Notes under the pieces: generated by a model | The model's database searches: none | The model's input: the letters and a program-made list of their open reading frames with translations, nothing else | What the model was told of the DNA's origin: nothing | Translations under genes and position numbers: made by a program | Part shown: one piece after another, positions 1-8,745 of the stretch | How positions within the stretch are numbered: the first letter of the stretch is position 1 | Layout: the number at the start of each line of letters is the position of its first letter | Assembly: GCF_024449095.1 (NCBI RefSeq) | Contig: NZ_CP024627.1 | Coordinates: 124,001-188,000, forward strand | From: Vibrio coralliilyticus | GTDB lineage: Bacteria; Pseudomonadota; Gammaproteobacteria; Enterobacterales; Vibrionaceae | DNA length: 64,000 bases | Reading direction: 5' to 3'

Positions 1-36
1 CCTTTGCCAAAGCGAAAAAATAACCCCTAGAAAGAC

Positions 37-64
37 AAATCCCCGCAATCGCGGGGATTTTTTC
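37..64 (+). terminator. Rho-independent terminator at the window edge
   Basis: A perfect GC-rich hairpin (arms at 37-46 and 51-60, AATC loop) is followed by a T run. The T run is better on the + strand, so it probably ends a + strand gene lying left of the window. The A-rich other side could also serve the minus-strand gene that stops at 93. Confidence 0.8.
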
Positions 65-92
65 GGCATTTCCTAATCATTTGGCTTAGGAA

Positions 93-563
93 CTACAACA
101 CCGCAATGACATCTGAAGGTGTATTGGGTGCAACCGCATCACCATAGTGAAACTTAATCACAGTTCTGCGTTTGGCCATTTTGCCTTCAGTTATCGCCGC
201 ATCGATTATGTGCCTAGGTAACCGAAAGCGCATTGCGTAGCCTTTGCCCTGATCTTCGCTGTAGCTATCCAGAGCAATCAGCTGGAAAATCCGTTCGAGT
301 GTATCTTTAGGATCTTCCTGATAAGTAGCTTTGACTTCTTCTTGTTCACCGGTTTCATAGCTTGGATGCTCTGCCGGATCCCAAGAGGATTGCCTTCGCC
401 TTTTATCATCGGCTTTAACTTTACGTTCAGCGTTACTTTTGGTTAATGCCACTGTTGGAGTGACGGGTTCGCGAACTTTATTGTCTCGAGCTGCCTGCTC
501 CGTTTGCACATTAACCGATGGGGCGATCAGCGGTACACTTACATTGGTAGGTGATACGAGCAT
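93..563 (-). CDS. Conserved hypothetical protein, 156 aa
   Basis: I do not recognise a named family. The ATG at 563 has a strong Shine-Dalgarno (GAGGAGG, 569-575 on the complement), so the start is well supported. The protein has no signal peptide or membrane segment. Its first ~75 residues are polar, low in complexity and rich in charged residues (KADDKRRRQSSWDP), and look disordered. The C-terminal half (about 85-156) looks folded, with a hydrophobic helix (ERIFQLIALDSY) and a segment rich in Arg and Lys. It lies downstream of bioH on the same strand, about 110 bp away, and next to a terminator, so it may be its own unit. Function unknown. Confidence 0.7.
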   Translation of the reverse strand: MLVSPTNVSVPLIAPSVNVQTEQAARDNKVREPVTPTVALTKSNAERKVKADDKRRRQSSWDPAEHPSYETGEQEEVKATYQEDPKDTLERIFQLIALDSYSEDQGKGYAMRFRLPRHIIDAAITEGKMAKRRTVIKFHYGDAVAPNTPSDVIAVL

Positions 564-672
564 TTAAACCTCCTCACGCCCAGCCAGAAAATGCAATAAA
601 ACAGCGTTTTCTTGGCTCGATTATTTATCGGCCTTGATAGTCAAAATTTTAGCGTATTAGGCAAAATAATTT

Positions 673-1470
673 CTATTTGCTGACTGAAAAGCGAATAACT
701 TGCTGACAAAAATCGCTAAATTCGGTCATGAAAGGGGCGTGAGAAGAGGCGTCAAACATATAGCTTTCACTGCCGGGCATGAGGTTATCGACTTCAGCGG
801 CGACTTTGGCTGGAACTAAGCCATCGAGGCGTCCGTAGAGGCGCAGAGTCGGTGTGGAAATCTCCGTGAGTGCTTGGCGGTAATCGATATCGGCTAGTAA
901 TTGCAGACCTGACAGCAAAGATTGAGGGTTCGGTTCAGGGCGAGATAATACCGCTTGCTTGAGACTTTTGACATCCTGACGCGCAGAGGGGCTCCCCATA
1001 GCTTGCAAGGCCATAAAGCGTTCAACCGTCACGCGAAAGTCTTCGACCAATTGCTCGGTGAATGCTCTCAAGACTTGAGGCTGTATGCCGCGCCAGCGTT
1101 TTTCAGCGGAAAATTTTGGTGAACTGGCCACGGTGATCAGTTTAGCGATCCGTTCTGGGTGATGAATCGCGATATGCGTTGCCACCAAGCCGCCCAAAGA
1201 CCAGCCTAGCCAAATCGCCTTGTCCGGTGCGTTTTGCAACACTTGCTGCGCGAGCTCTTCCATCGTGTCGAAGTGTAATTGATGGCTATGGCCAAAGCCT
1301 GGTAGGTCAACGACGTGCACACGAAAATGCAGGCTTAATTGCTCAACGGCTTGATGCCAGACCGCACCATTCATACCCCAGCCATGAACCAAGACCAAAT
1401 CCTCACCCTGACCGGTGGAGTGCCAGTAAGGCGTTTCTGGTTTGATCTCATTGTGTGCCACGTTTTTCAT
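673..1470 (-). CDS. bioH: Pimeloyl-[acyl-carrier protein] methyl ester esterase BioH
   Basis: Alpha/beta hydrolase that demethylates pimeloyl-ACP methyl ester, ending the BioC-BioH route to the pimelate part of biotin; cytoplasmic. Visible landmarks are the oxyanion-side HGWG motif (29-32), the nucleophile elbow GWSLGG with Ser91, Asp216 in LYGRLDGLVP and His244 in SSHAPF, matching the E. coli Ser/Asp/His triad in order and spacing. Length 265 aa against about 256 in E. coli. The ATG at 1470 abuts its AAAGG, so GTG at 1461 with 8 nt spacing may be the true start. It is divergent from comF, the same bioH/gntX arrangement as in E. coli. Confidence 0.93.
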   Translation of the reverse strand: MKNVAHNEIKPETPYWHSTGQGEDLVLVHGWGMNGAVWHQAVEQLSLHFRVHVVDLPGFGHSHQLHFDTMEELAQQVLQNAPDKAIWLGWSLGGLVATHIAIHHPERIAKLITVASSPKFSAEKRWRGIQPQVLRAFTEQLVEDFRVTVERFMALQAMGSPSARQDVKSLKQAVLSRPEPNPQSLLSGLQLLADIDYRQALTEISTPTLRLYGRLDGLVPAKVAAEVDNLMPGSESYMFDASSHAPFMTEFSDFCQQVIRFSVSK

Positions 1471-1529
1471 CCTTTACACCCGAGCTAAAGCGATAAGCTG
1501 ATTGCTAAATTCGTTGATACTTGGCCCCT

Positions 1530-2234
1530 ATGTTAACTGATTGGATTAAGAAACACACAACCTACCTGTTTCCGAGTCATTGTGAACTGTGCCATATGGT
1601 GATAGAGCCTGAGGCCTTTCATCCTCAATTTTGTGTCACTTGTCAGCTGAGGTTTGCGCCAACAATACGTTGTCGTCGTTGCGGCTTAGTGACGCCAGAA
1701 GTGACTGAGATGTGCGGAGAGTGTTTAGTTTCACCGCCATTATGGACGCGCTTGTATTGTGTTGGAGATTATCAGCCCCCTTTGGCGAGTTATGTTCATC
1801 GCCTTAAATATGAAGGGCAGTATTGGCAGGCAAAAACTTTGTCTGGGCTCTTGGCTCCGCGAATCGACACCCGACCAGACTTGATCACTTTTGTGCCTGT
1901 GCATTGGCGCCGTTATTGCTATCGAGGCTATAACCAAAGTGAGCATTTGGCGTGGCAGATCAGCCGAGAGTTAGCTATTCCTTGTGATGCGGTGTTTAAA
2001 AAAGTGCGTTCAACACCAAGACAGCAAGGGATGGATAAGAAGCAACGTAGGAACAATGTGCGTCAGGCTTTTTGCCTAACTAAGGCAATCGAGGTAGAGC
2101 ATATTGCTATTGTCGATGATGTGTTAACCACAGGGAGCACCGTACATCAATTATGTAAATTATTGCTTGGTAACGGGGTAAAAACCGTTGATATTTATTG
2201 TATTTGCCGCACTCCTGAACCGTCGAACCGTTAA
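1530..2234 (+). CDS. comF: ComF/GntX family phosphoribosyltransferase-like protein
   Basis: ComF-type protein needed for DNA uptake during natural transformation in competent bacteria; E. coli GntX/YhgH is the counterpart. Four CxxC pairs (18-21, 35-38, 48-51, 62-65) form an N-terminal double zinc-ribbon-like region. The C-terminal half carries the type I phosphoribosyltransferase PRPP loop (IVDDVLTTGST, about 194-204). ATG 1530 is preferred over the in-frame TTG at 1521, giving 234 aa. It is divergent from bioH and lies upstream of nfuA. Competence is common in vibrios, so the role fits, but it is inferred from family membership. Confidence 0.88.
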   Translation: MLTDWIKKHTTYLFPSHCELCHMVIEPEAFHPQFCVTCQLRFAPTIRCRRCGLVTPEVTEMCGECLVSPPLWTRLYCVGDYQPPLASYVHRLKYEGQYWQAKTLSGLLAPRIDTRPDLITFVPVHWRRYCYRGYNQSEHLAWQISRELAIPCDAVFKKVRSTPRQQGMDKKQRRNNVRQAFCLTKAIEVEHIAIVDDVLTTGSTVHQLCKLLLGNGVKTVDIYCICRTPEPSNR

Positions 2235-2327
2235 AGTGACGGTGATTTGATCTAAAAGGCTAGATCTTGAGGAAATCAGGAGTAAAATGGTGCTTAAATA
2301 GCCTACAAATTTACTCAGGTATTCGTC

Positions 2328-2915
2328 GTGTCAAATCCTATTACTATTACAGAAAATGCTCAAAAACACTTTGCTAACCTTTTGAGCCAGCAGCCAGAAG
2401 AGACAAACATCCGCGTATTCGTTGTGAACCCAGGAACGCAAAATGCAGAGTGTGGCGTTTCTTACTGTCCTCCTGAAGCTATTGAAGCTACAGATACGGA
2501 GTTTCAGTACGAGGGATTTTCGGCTTATGTTGATGAGCTAAGTTTGCCATTTCTAGAAGATGCTGAAATCGACTTCGTGACGGATAAAATGGGCTCTCAA
2601 CTGACGCTGAAAGCGCCTAATGCAAAAATGCGTAAAGTGTCTGACGATGCGCCTTTAGTCGAGCGTGTTGAATATGCGATTCAAACACAGGTAAATCCTC
2701 AGTTAGCGGGTCACGGTGGTCATGTCAATCTGGTAGAAATTACCGATGACGGCGTTGCGATTGTTGCCTTTGGTGGTGGTTGTAATGGTTGCTCAATGGT
2801 GGATGTGACGCTAAAAGAAGGCATTGAAAAAGAGCTGCTACAACAGTTTGAAGGTGAATTGTCTGCGGTTCGTGATGCAACAGAGCACGACCGTGGTGAG
2901 CACTCTTATTACTGA
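2328..2915 (+). CDS. nfuA: Fe/S biogenesis protein NfuA
   Basis: Fe-S carrier that receives and delivers [4Fe-4S] clusters, especially under oxidative stress or iron limitation; cytoplasmic. An N-terminal degenerate A-type carrier domain (1 to about 100) is followed by the NifU-like domain (about 110-190) with the cluster-binding CxxC, Cys152 and Cys155, in [11 protein letters not shown]. The start codon is GTG. Length 195 aa against 191 in E. coli. It follows comF by about 90 bp, as gntX-nfuA does in E. coli, and ends before a clear terminator. Confidence 0.96.
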   Translation: MSNPITITENAQKHFANLLSQQPEETNIRVFVVNPGTQNAECGVSYCPPEAIEATDTEFQYEGFSAYVDELSLPFLEDAEIDFVTDKMGSQLTLKAPNAKMRKVSDDAPLVERVEYAIQTQVNPQLAGHGGHVNLVEITDDGVAIVAFGGGCNGCSMVDVTLKEGIEKELLQQFEGELSAVRDATEHDRGEHSYY

Positions 2916-2952
2916 TCATGACTTAAGTCTTTGATTTAACCATATGCAATAC

Positions 2953-2984
2953 AAGGGGTTGACGAGAGAGTCAGCCCTTTTTTT
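2953..2984 (+). terminator. Terminator of nfuA
   Basis: GGGTTGAC pairs with GTCAGCCC (one G-U pair) across a GAGA-type loop, followed by a run of seven T. It lies about 40 bp downstream of the nfuA stop. Confidence 0.85.
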
Positions 2985-3047
2985 GTTTTCAAACATAGTA
3001 ATTTTCTCATATATTAGTGGCTTCCCCCATGGCTAAGGAGTCAGCAA

Positions 3048-3596
3048 GTGGCTAAACGGAATCCACCAGAAATTCTGGCAAAACAAACAGTAGCTCGATC
3101 CAAGTTATTTGCTGTTGAGGCACTCGACTTACGCTTTAGCAATGGCGTCGAACGTACTTATGAACGCATGAAACCGAGTGGGCGCAATGCAGTAATGATG
3201 GTACCTGTGACAGCGGAAGGAGACATATTATTGGTTCGTGAGTATGCGGCGGGCACAGAGCGTTATGAGCTGGGTTTTCCTAAAGGTTTGATTGATGCTG
3301 GAGAGTCGCCAGTTGAAGCAGCAGATCGTGAGTTGAAGGAAGAAATTGGTTTAGGCACTCATAAGCTGACACCCTTGAAAGAGGTTGTGCTTGCCCCTTC
3401 TTATTTCTCAAGCAAAATGACTCTGTTTATCGCAGAAGAACTATACTCAGAACAATTAGAAGGGGATGAACCAGAACCTCTAGAAGTGATTCGCTGGCCA
3501 CTTGCTCAAGCTGAAGAGCTTCTGACTCACCTCGATTTTTGTGAGGCGCGCAGTATTACCGCGCTGATGCTGGCTCTACGTATCTTAAAACCATAA
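3048..3596 (+). CDS. nudE: ADP compounds hydrolase NudE (Nudix)
   Basis: Nudix hydrolase acting on ADP-ribose, NADH and Ap3A-type dinucleotides. The full Nudix box G-x5-E-x7-R-E-x2-E-E-x-G is visible at about 80-102, beginning GLIDAGE and ending RELKEEIGL. Start is GTG 3048, with AAGGAG at 3035-3040. Length 182 aa against 186 in E. coli NudE. It lies 26 bp upstream of cysQ and is probably co-transcribed with it; nudE-cysQ is a common vibrio pair. Confidence 0.93.
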   Translation: MAKRNPPEILAKQTVARSKLFAVEALDLRFSNGVERTYERMKPSGRNAVMMVPVTAEGDILLVREYAAGTERYELGFPKGLIDAGESPVEAADRELKEEIGLGTHKLTPLKEVVLAPSYFSSKMTLFIAEELYSEQLEGDEPEPLEVIRWPLAQAEELLTHLDFCEARSITALMLALRILKP

Positions 3597-3622
3597 TCAA
3601 TGTAGAGCGTGAAGGATTGACT

Positions 3623-4450
3623 ATGCCAATGACAGACGACCTTTCTCACCATTTGCCTGCCGTTATTGCCATTGCTCGCTCGGCAGGTCAGTTAATTCTC
3701 GATATCTACGAGAAAAAAGAATATCAAGCCTATACCAAAAGTGACGAAACACCAGTAACCAGTGCAGATATAGCTGCACATAAGCTGATCATGGAAAAGC
3801 TTTCTGAGCTTACCCCTGATATTCCCATCCTGTCCGAAGAAGACGCGGAGATAAGCCTTGATAAACGCTCTCAATGGGACCGTTATTGGTTGGTTGACCC
3901 GTTAGATGGGACACAAGAATTTATCGCTCGTAGCGGTGACTTTGCGACGATTATCGCCTTGGTCGAGAATAACCAACCTATTATGGGAGTGGTGTACGGT
4001 CCAGTGTCTGGTGTGACTTACTACGCATACAAGAACAAAGGCGCGTGGAAAATACCCGATATGGATGAAAGCGTTCGGATCTCATCCCACAACCATGATG
4101 GCCGAGCGCATCCGATTGCGATTGCCATTAGCCGCCGTCAAGATATCAACCGTATTACCAGCCGCATGAGCAGTGGTTGGAACTATGATTTAGTACCACT
4201 CGGCTCAGCAGCACTGAAAGCTTGCTTAGTGGCAGAAGGTGCGGTGGATTGTTACCTTCGCCTTGGCCCGACTGGTGAGTGGGACACTGCGGCAACGCAA
4301 TGTATCGTTGAAGAAGCGGGTGGCCGTATTTTGAGTACGCAGCTTGAACCTTTGTCTTACAATGAGCGCGAAACGTTGGAAAACCCTAATTTCATCGTGC
4401 TCGGTGATGAAGTGTTACCTTGGGATGAAATTCTTCAAGTTAAAGATTAG
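3623..4450 (+). CDS. cysQ: 3'(2'),5'-bisphosphate nucleotidase CysQ
   Basis: Mg-dependent, Li-sensitive phosphatase of the inositol monophosphatase fold that turns PAP into AMP, clearing the by-product of sulfate assimilation. Metal-binding motifs are visible: SEED (71-74), DPLDGT (92-97) and WDTAA (220-224). ATG 3623 is chosen over TTG 3617 because GAAGGA ends at 3616, directly against the TTG. Length 275 aa is somewhat longer than the 246 of E. coli. It follows nudE and ends at a strong hairpin that faces pyrE. Confidence 0.95.
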   Translation: MPMTDDLSHHLPAVIAIARSAGQLILDIYEKKEYQAYTKSDETPVTSADIAAHKLIMEKLSELTPDIPILSEEDAEISLDKRSQWDRYWLVDPLDGTQEFIARSGDFATIIALVENNQPIMGVVYGPVSGVTYYAYKNKGAWKIPDMDESVRISSHNHDGRAHPIAIAISRRQDINRITSRMSSGWNYDLVPLGSAALKACLVAEGAVDCYLRLGPTGEWDTAATQCIVEEAGGRILSTQLEPLSYNERETLENPNFIVLGDEVLPWDEILQVKD

Positions 4451-4483
4451 CGTCACAAGGGCGCTTAACGTCCGTGCTTGATG

Positions 4484-4519
4484 AAAGAAGGGCTGGTGTG
4501 AATACATCAGCCCTTCTTT
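4484..4519. terminator. Bidirectional terminator between cysQ and pyrE
   Basis: A 15-bp near-perfect stem (AAAGAAGGGCTG... paired with ...CAGCCCTTCTTT) around a TGAATA loop has A and T runs at its two ends. It can therefore stop transcripts from both convergent genes. Confidence 0.85.
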
Positions 4520-4598
4520 GTACGTGCAGAAAAAGAGCCAGTTTGGTGGCAGTTAGCGACTCGGGTCACTGCGGCACAACCAGCTCTCTAGCGATATT

Positions 4599-5240
4599 TT
4601 AGATACCATATTCAGCGCGATAAGCTTTAACAGCTTCAAGGTGTTCCGTCGCATTACCTTTTTCTTCAAGGTAAGTCACCAAGTCACCTAGGCTAACAAT
4701 CGAAATCACAGCACAACCAAAGTCACGCTCGACTTCTTGAATCGCAGACAGCTCACCCTTGCCCTTCTCTTGGCGGTCGATTGCCACTAAAACACCCGCT
4801 AGGTCAGCACCATTGGCTTTAATGATTTCCATTGATTCGCGGATTGCCGTGCCAGCAGTGATCACATCATCTACCAGCATGATGCGCCCCTCAAGTGCAC
4901 TACCGACTAAGTTACCGCCTTCGCCATGGTCTTTCGCTTCTTTACGGTTGAAGCAGTATGGCGTGTCGATATCATGATGATCGGCCAAGGCTACGGCTGT
5001 TGTCGTCGCAATTGGGATGCCTTTGTACGCTGGGCCAAATAGTACATCGAACTCAATTGCAGAATCCGCCAGTGCCGCTGCGTAAAAACGACCGAGACGC
5101 GCTAGGTCACGACCAGTATTGAAAAGACCAGCGTTAAAGAAGTAAGGGCTCTTACGGCCAGATTTTAAAGTAAATTCGCCAAATTTTAGGACTTCTTTCT
5201 CTAATGCAAACTCAATAAATTCACGCTGGTATGCTTTCAT
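4599..5240 (-). CDS. pyrE: Orotate phosphoribosyltransferase PyrE
   Basis: Converts orotate and PRPP to OMP, the fifth step of de novo UMP synthesis; cytoplasmic dimer. The PRPP-binding loop [10 protein letters not shown] and the N-terminal [10 protein letters not shown]...[11 protein letters not shown] segment closely match E. coli PyrE (213 aa). GTG 5243 directly precedes ATG 5240; the ATG gives the usual 213 residues. It lies downstream of rph on the same strand with a terminator-like attenuator in the gap, which predicts UTP-responsive expression as in E. coli. Confidence 0.97.
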   Translation of the reverse strand: MKAYQREFIEFALEKEVLKFGEFTLKSGRKSPYFFNAGLFNTGRDLARLGRFYAAALADSAIEFDVLFGPAYKGIPIATTTAVALADHHDIDTPYCFNRKEAKDHGEGGNLVGSALEGRIMLVDDVITAGTAIRESMEIIKANGADLAGVLVAIDRQEKGKGELSAIQEVERDFGCAVISIVSLGDLVTYLEEKGNATEHLEAVKAYRAEYGI

Positions 5241-5320
5241 CACTTTCTCTCTAAATAAAAGGTCTAGTTGTCTAGACGGTTTATAAACACTAATGAACTA
5301 TCTCCTAAAGAAATGGAGAT

Positions 5321-5350
5321 AAAAAAATAGCTTCCAAATGGAAGCTATTT
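5321..5350 (-). promoter_or_regulatory. pyrE attenuator (intrinsic terminator after rph)
   Basis: On the minus strand an 11-bp perfect stem (arms 5350-5340 and 5335-5325, loop ATTT) is followed by a run of T. It starts 9 nt after the rph stop codon and about 80 nt before pyrE. Placement and shape match the known E. coli rph-pyrE attenuator, where ribosomes translating the end of rph prevent the hairpin when UTP is low. Confidence 0.8.
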
Positions 5351-5358
5351 AATAACAA

Positions 5359-6075
5359 TCAATTTTCTAACGCCGCTTTCTGCGCCGCTACAATTTCGCT
5401 AATGCCTTTGGTCGCCGACTCCAGCAGCGTCATCAGCTCAGCATGAGTAAAGGGTTCGCCTTCTGCTGTGCCTTGAACTTCGATCATACGGCCATCTTCC
5501 GTCATCACCACATTCATATCAGTATCGGCTGCGGAGTCTTCGGTGTACTCAAGGTCACACAGAATGTCTTCACCTAAGATGCCCACAGATACAGCAGCCA
5601 CATGGCCCTTCATCGGATTAGCTTTTAATTTGCCTTTCTCAACTAGGTGTTGGAAAGCATCCGCCATTGCGACACTCGCGCCAGAGATAGACGCAGTACG
5701 TGTACCTCCATCAGCCTGAATCACGTCACAGTCAACCGTCACCATGATTTCACCCATTGCTTCTAGGTCTACGACAGCACGAAGACTGCGAGCAATCAGG
5801 CGTTGGATTTCCATCGTACGGCCGCCTTGTTTACCGCTTGCGGCTTCACGGCGCATACGTGAATGCGTTGAACGAGGTAGCATGCCGTATTCAGCGGTTA
5901 CCCAGCCTTTACCTTGACCTTTTAGCCAGCGAGGGACGTTTTCTTCAACGGTCGCATTACACAGCACTTTAGTATTGCCGAATTCAACCAGCACAGAGCC
6001 TTCTGCATACGCAGTGTAGTTACGAGTAATTTTGATTGGGCGAACTTGATCCGCCTTGCGATCGTTTGGACGCAT
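5359..6075 (-). CDS. rph: Ribonuclease PH
   Basis: Phosphate-dependent 3'-5' exoribonuclease that trims tRNA 3' ends. Near full-length resemblance to E. coli RNase PH is visible, including RPNDR at the start, [11 protein letters not shown], the phosphate-site region [16 protein letters not shown] and the Asp-rich [21 protein letters not shown] 6075 gives 238 aa, the family length; ATG 6081 sits only 3 nt from the AAGG and is less likely. Its stop lies just before the pyrE attenuator, so its translation likely doubles as the regulatory leader. Confidence 0.97.
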   Translation of the reverse strand: MRPNDRKADQVRPIKITRNYTAYAEGSVLVEFGNTKVLCNATVEENVPRWLKGQGKGWVTAEYGMLPRSTHSRMRREAASGKQGGRTMEIQRLIARSLRAVVDLEAMGEIMVTVDCDVIQADGGTRTASISGASVAMADAFQHLVEKGKLKANPMKGHVAAVSVGILGEDILCDLEYTEDSAADTDMNVVMTEDGRMIEVQGTAEGEPFTHAELMTLLESATKGISEIVAAQKAALEN

Positions 6076-6245
6076 GGGCATCTACCTTAGTTATCTATCT
6101 GCTGATAGGGGGAGACGAATTTGGTTGGAGCAGGATTATAGCGAAGTTTAGTAGACAAAGCTATGTGGATTCCTTCAGCTAAGCACCAGTGCATGTGCTA
6201 CTATTGGCTCGCGTTATTTTCACAGATAATAAACAGGAAAATTCG

Positions 6246-7112
6246 ATGATCTACAGTATGACAGCCTATGCGCGTAAAGAGGCGAAAGGTGATTGGGGTA
6301 CAGCAGTATGGGAGATTCGCTCGGTAAACCAGCGTTACCTTGAGACCTACTTCCGTCTGCCAGAGCAGTTCCGCGGCTTGGAACCTGTATTGCGCGAGCG
6401 TTTTCGTAAGCGCCTTGCACGCGGTAAAGTCGAGTGTGCACTTCGATTTGAAGCCAACCCTGCAGCAAAAGGTGAGTTGACCATCAACGAAGATCTGGCG
6501 AAGCAAGTGATCAGTGCCGCTAACCAAGTGATGGCTTTATCTGGCGATGAGAGCCGTTTAAATCCTTTCCAGATCATGAACTGGCCTGGAGTGATGGAAA
6601 CACCAGAGCAAGATATGGACGCCGTCAATAAAGACCTGATTGCGGCTTTCGATGCCGCATTGAGCGACTTTATCGAAGCCCGTGGTCGTGAAGGCGACAA
6701 CATGAAGGCGCTTATTGAGCAGCGCTTAACGACTATTTCTGAAGAAGTCGTGAAAGTACGCGCGCGTATGCCGGAAATTCTAGAATGGCAACGTGAGCGC
6801 CTGTTTTCGAAGTTTGAAGATGCAAAGGTAGAACTCGACCCATCACGAGTAGAGCAAGAGCTTATCCTGCTGGCGCAAAAATCAGACGTAGCCGAAGAGC
6901 TTGACCGCCTAGATTCACACGTAAAAGAAACCACTAACATCATGAAGAAAGGGGGCGCAGTCGGACGTCGTCTCGACTTTATGATGCAAGAGTTCAACCG
7001 TGAGTCCAATACCTTAGCCTCTAAGTCTATTAGTACGGACATCACTGCGTCTGGTGTTGAGCTGAAAGTGCTCATCGAGCAAATGCGTGAACAGATCCAA
7101 AATATTGAATAG
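6246..7112 (+). CDS. yicC: YicC/YloC family endoribonuclease
   Basis: YicC-family protein; the E. coli member is an endoribonuclease linked to turnover of small RNAs such as RyhB. The N-terminal YicC domain (MIYSMTAYAR...SVNQRYLETYFRLPEQF) and the C-terminal DUF1732 part (VEQELILLAQKSDVAEELDRL..., then GRRLDFMMQEFNRE) are both recognisable. ATG 6246 gives 288 aa against 287 in E. coli, with AGGAAA upstream; the reading frame extends further 5' but lacks family sequence there. It is divergent from rph and ends at a strong terminator. Confidence 0.93.
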   Translation: MIYSMTAYARKEAKGDWGTAVWEIRSVNQRYLETYFRLPEQFRGLEPVLRERFRKRLARGKVECALRFEANPAAKGELTINEDLAKQVISAANQVMALSGDESRLNPFQIMNWPGVMETPEQDMDAVNKDLIAAFDAALSDFIEARGREGDNMKALIEQRLTTISEEVVKVRARMPEILEWQRERLFSKFEDAKVELDPSRVEQELILLAQKSDVAEELDRLDSHVKETTNIMKKGGAVGRRLDFMMQEFNRESNTLASKSISTDITASGVELKVLIEQMREQIQNIE

Positions 7113-7130
7113 GTTGACCTATGCTATGCA

Positions 7131-7161
7131 GCCCCCACTCTTGGAGTGGGGGCTTTTTTTT
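7131..7161 (+). terminator. Terminator of yicC
   Basis: A 10-bp perfect stem GCCCCCACTC / GAGTGGGGGC with a TTG loop, followed by eight T. It begins 18 nt after the yicC stop and faces the convergent permease gene. Confidence 0.95.
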
Positions 7162-7174
7162 AATCTAAATCTGA

Positions 7175-8545
7175 TTAAAGCAGGATCAAATACATCAAGA
7201 AGAGTGCGGATAGGGCGTAAATCACCGGATGAACTTGCTTACCTTTGCCGGCGACGACCATAGTAAATGCGTAGCTGATGAAGCCCATCGCCATGCCGTT
7301 GGCTGGTGAGAAACTCAGTACAGTGAACATGATGGTAAAGAATGCCGCAATGCGCGACTCTTTTTGCTCCCAGCTGATTTGTCCTAACCGTCCAATCATG
7401 TAGATGCCAACCACAACCATTGCTGGTGCTACCATCGCGGCTGAGAAAATAGAAAACAGCGGGTATAGGAATAATGAAAGCAGGAATAGCCCTGCGACCA
7501 TCACAGCGGCTAATCCGGTTTTTGCTCCCTGAGAAGAGGCGATGCCTGACTCTGAAAATGCCGTGATGGAGGTGGTGCCTAAAACGGAACCAATCACTGT
7601 CCCACCCGCATCTGCGACCAAAGCAGAGCGTGCATTCGGTACTTTACCATCCTTATCAATGATCCCTGCATCACGCCCAACACCAACAATCGTGCTCAGA
7701 CCATCAAAGAAATCGACGATGAGGAAAATAATCACAATAAACAGCAGATCGAACATTTTGTCTGCGGTCAGTCCAGAAAAGTCAAAGACGGCACCAAAAC
7801 TACTCGCTAAGCTTGGTGGGGCAGAGACAAATTGTTCTGGAATCGGCGCGTTATTGGTACCCATTATCATGTCTGCAAAGACTGTTAACACTATGGCTGT
7901 AATGAACGAAATAAAGGTCGCTAATTTGATATCACGGACCATGCATCCCAGAGCGACAAAAATACTGATGTACGCAATGATGACTTGTGGATCTGTCACC
8001 TTGCCCATACTGACGAGAATGATGGGGTTAGAAACAATAATGCCAGCGTTTTTTAGGCCGAGAAAGGCAATGAATAAACCAAGCGAAACGGTGATCGCCA
8101 GTTTCAGATCCTCTGGTATCGACTCAATCATCGCTTTGCGGATATTGGTCATCGACAAAATCAGGTACAGTACACCGGAGAGAAAAATGCCAAACAGGGC
8201 TTCGTGCCATACCAATGCCACCGAGCTACTCAGCAACATACCTTTGAAAAAGCCATTCATGCTCATTCCCGGTGCCAACATCACAGGGTAATTGCCCCAA
8301 ATGCCCATAATTAACGTGGCTGCTGCGGCTGCAATGGCTGTCGCGGTAAAGACTGCGCCTTTATCCATACCAGGAATACTACCTAGAATGGCGGGGTTCA
8401 CCGCCAGAATATAGCTCATCGCCAAAAAAGTAATGAAACCCGCGTACAACTCAGTACCTAGGGTCGTTTTACGTTGAGTAATTTTAAATACTGATTCCAG
8501 CACACCGGATTGATTCTGGCTTTTCAGGGTTGATTCGACACTCAC
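7175..8545 (-). CDS. NCS2 (AzgA-like) purine permease, probably guanine/hypoxanthine
   Basis: Inner-membrane proton symporter for nucleobases. Features of the AzgA/GhxP/AdeP branch are visible: GTELYAGFITFLAMSYILAVNP near the N terminus, MLAPGMSMNGFF (helix 3), FFDGLSTIVGVGRDAG, and GTTSITAFSESGIASSQGAKTGL. About 12-14 hydrophobic segments span 456 aa. The start is GTG 8545 with AAAGG upstream. The leader carries a guanine-type riboswitch and two PurR-like boxes, which argues for guanine/hypoxanthine rather than adenine transport. Substrate is inferred, not shown. Confidence 0.9.
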   Translation of the reverse strand: MSVESTLKSQNQSGVLESVFKITQRKTTLGTELYAGFITFLAMSYILAVNPAILGSIPGMDKGAVFTATAIAAAAATLIMGIWGNYPVMLAPGMSMNGFFKGMLLSSSVALVWHEALFGIFLSGVLYLILSMTNIRKAMIESIPEDLKLAITVSLGLFIAFLGLKNAGIIVSNPIILVSMGKVTDPQVIIAYISIFVALGCMVRDIKLATFISFITAIVLTVFADMIMGTNNAPIPEQFVSAPPSLASSFGAVFDFSGLTADKMFDLLFIVIIFLIVDFFDGLSTIVGVGRDAGIIDKDGKVPNARSALVADAGGTVIGSVLGTTSITAFSESGIASSQGAKTGLAAVMVAGLFLLSLFLYPLFSIFSAAMVAPAMVVVGIYMIGRLGQISWEQKESRIAAFFTIMFTVLSFSPANGMAMGFISYAFTMVVAGKGKQVHPVIYALSALFLMYLILL

Positions 8546-8617
8546 AATGAAACCTTTAAAAGTGGGGATAAACAGGCAACGGGTTCAATGCTGTAGCAGA
8601 AGAAAAGTAGTATAGCG

Positions 8618-8682
8618 ACTGTAGTCACCGAGATAGGCTCAATGGTAGAAACGTCTAATCCATTTCATCAGACATATACAGC
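8618..8682 (-). promoter_or_regulatory. Purine riboswitch aptamer, guanine type
   Basis: Minus-strand RNA 8682-8618 folds as the purine aptamer. P1 is GCUGUA/UACAGU, P2 is GUCUGAU/AUUAGAC with loop GAAAUGG, J2/3 is exactly GUUUCUACC, and P3 is CAUUGAG/CUCGGUG with a CCUAU loop. J3/1 is GAC, so the specificity base (position 74 in xpt/add numbering) is C, the guanine-binding form; adenine aptamers have U. The V. vulnificus add aptamer has the same J2/3 and nearly the same L2. P3 is one pair longer and L3 two bases shorter than usual. It lies 72 nt upstream of the permease start. Confidence 0.87.
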
Positions 8683-8686
8683 ATTT

Positions 8687-8698
8687 AATCGTTTGCGC
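8687..8698 (-). promoter_or_regulatory. Second PurR-like half-conserved box
   Basis: GCGCAAACGATT on the minus strand matches the PurR core CGCAAACGTTT at 10 of 11 positions. It overlaps the expected transcription start just downstream of the -10 at 8701-8706, a position suited to repression. Confidence 0.5.
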
Positions 8699-8700
8699 GG

Positions 8701-8728
8701 ATTGTAAGGATCTTGAGTGAAATCTCAA
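8701..8728 (-). promoter_or_regulatory. Sigma-70 promoter for the purine permease
   Basis: Minus strand: -35 TTGAGA (8728-8723), 16-nt spacer, -10 TACAAT (8706-8701), each one mismatch from consensus. Transcription would start near 8694, just ahead of the riboswitch. Confidence 0.7.
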
Positions 8729-8745
8729 TGCTTTTATAAAAATTT

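Noticed and set aside
6347..7075. Minus-strand frame of 242 codons inside yicC
   Set aside because: Ser/Arg-rich shadow of a well-supported gene.
7542..8291. Long + strand frame of 249 codons antisense to the purine permease
   Set aside because: It mirrors the permease in another frame, with Ser/Thr/Pro/Arg-rich low-quality sequence and no domain.
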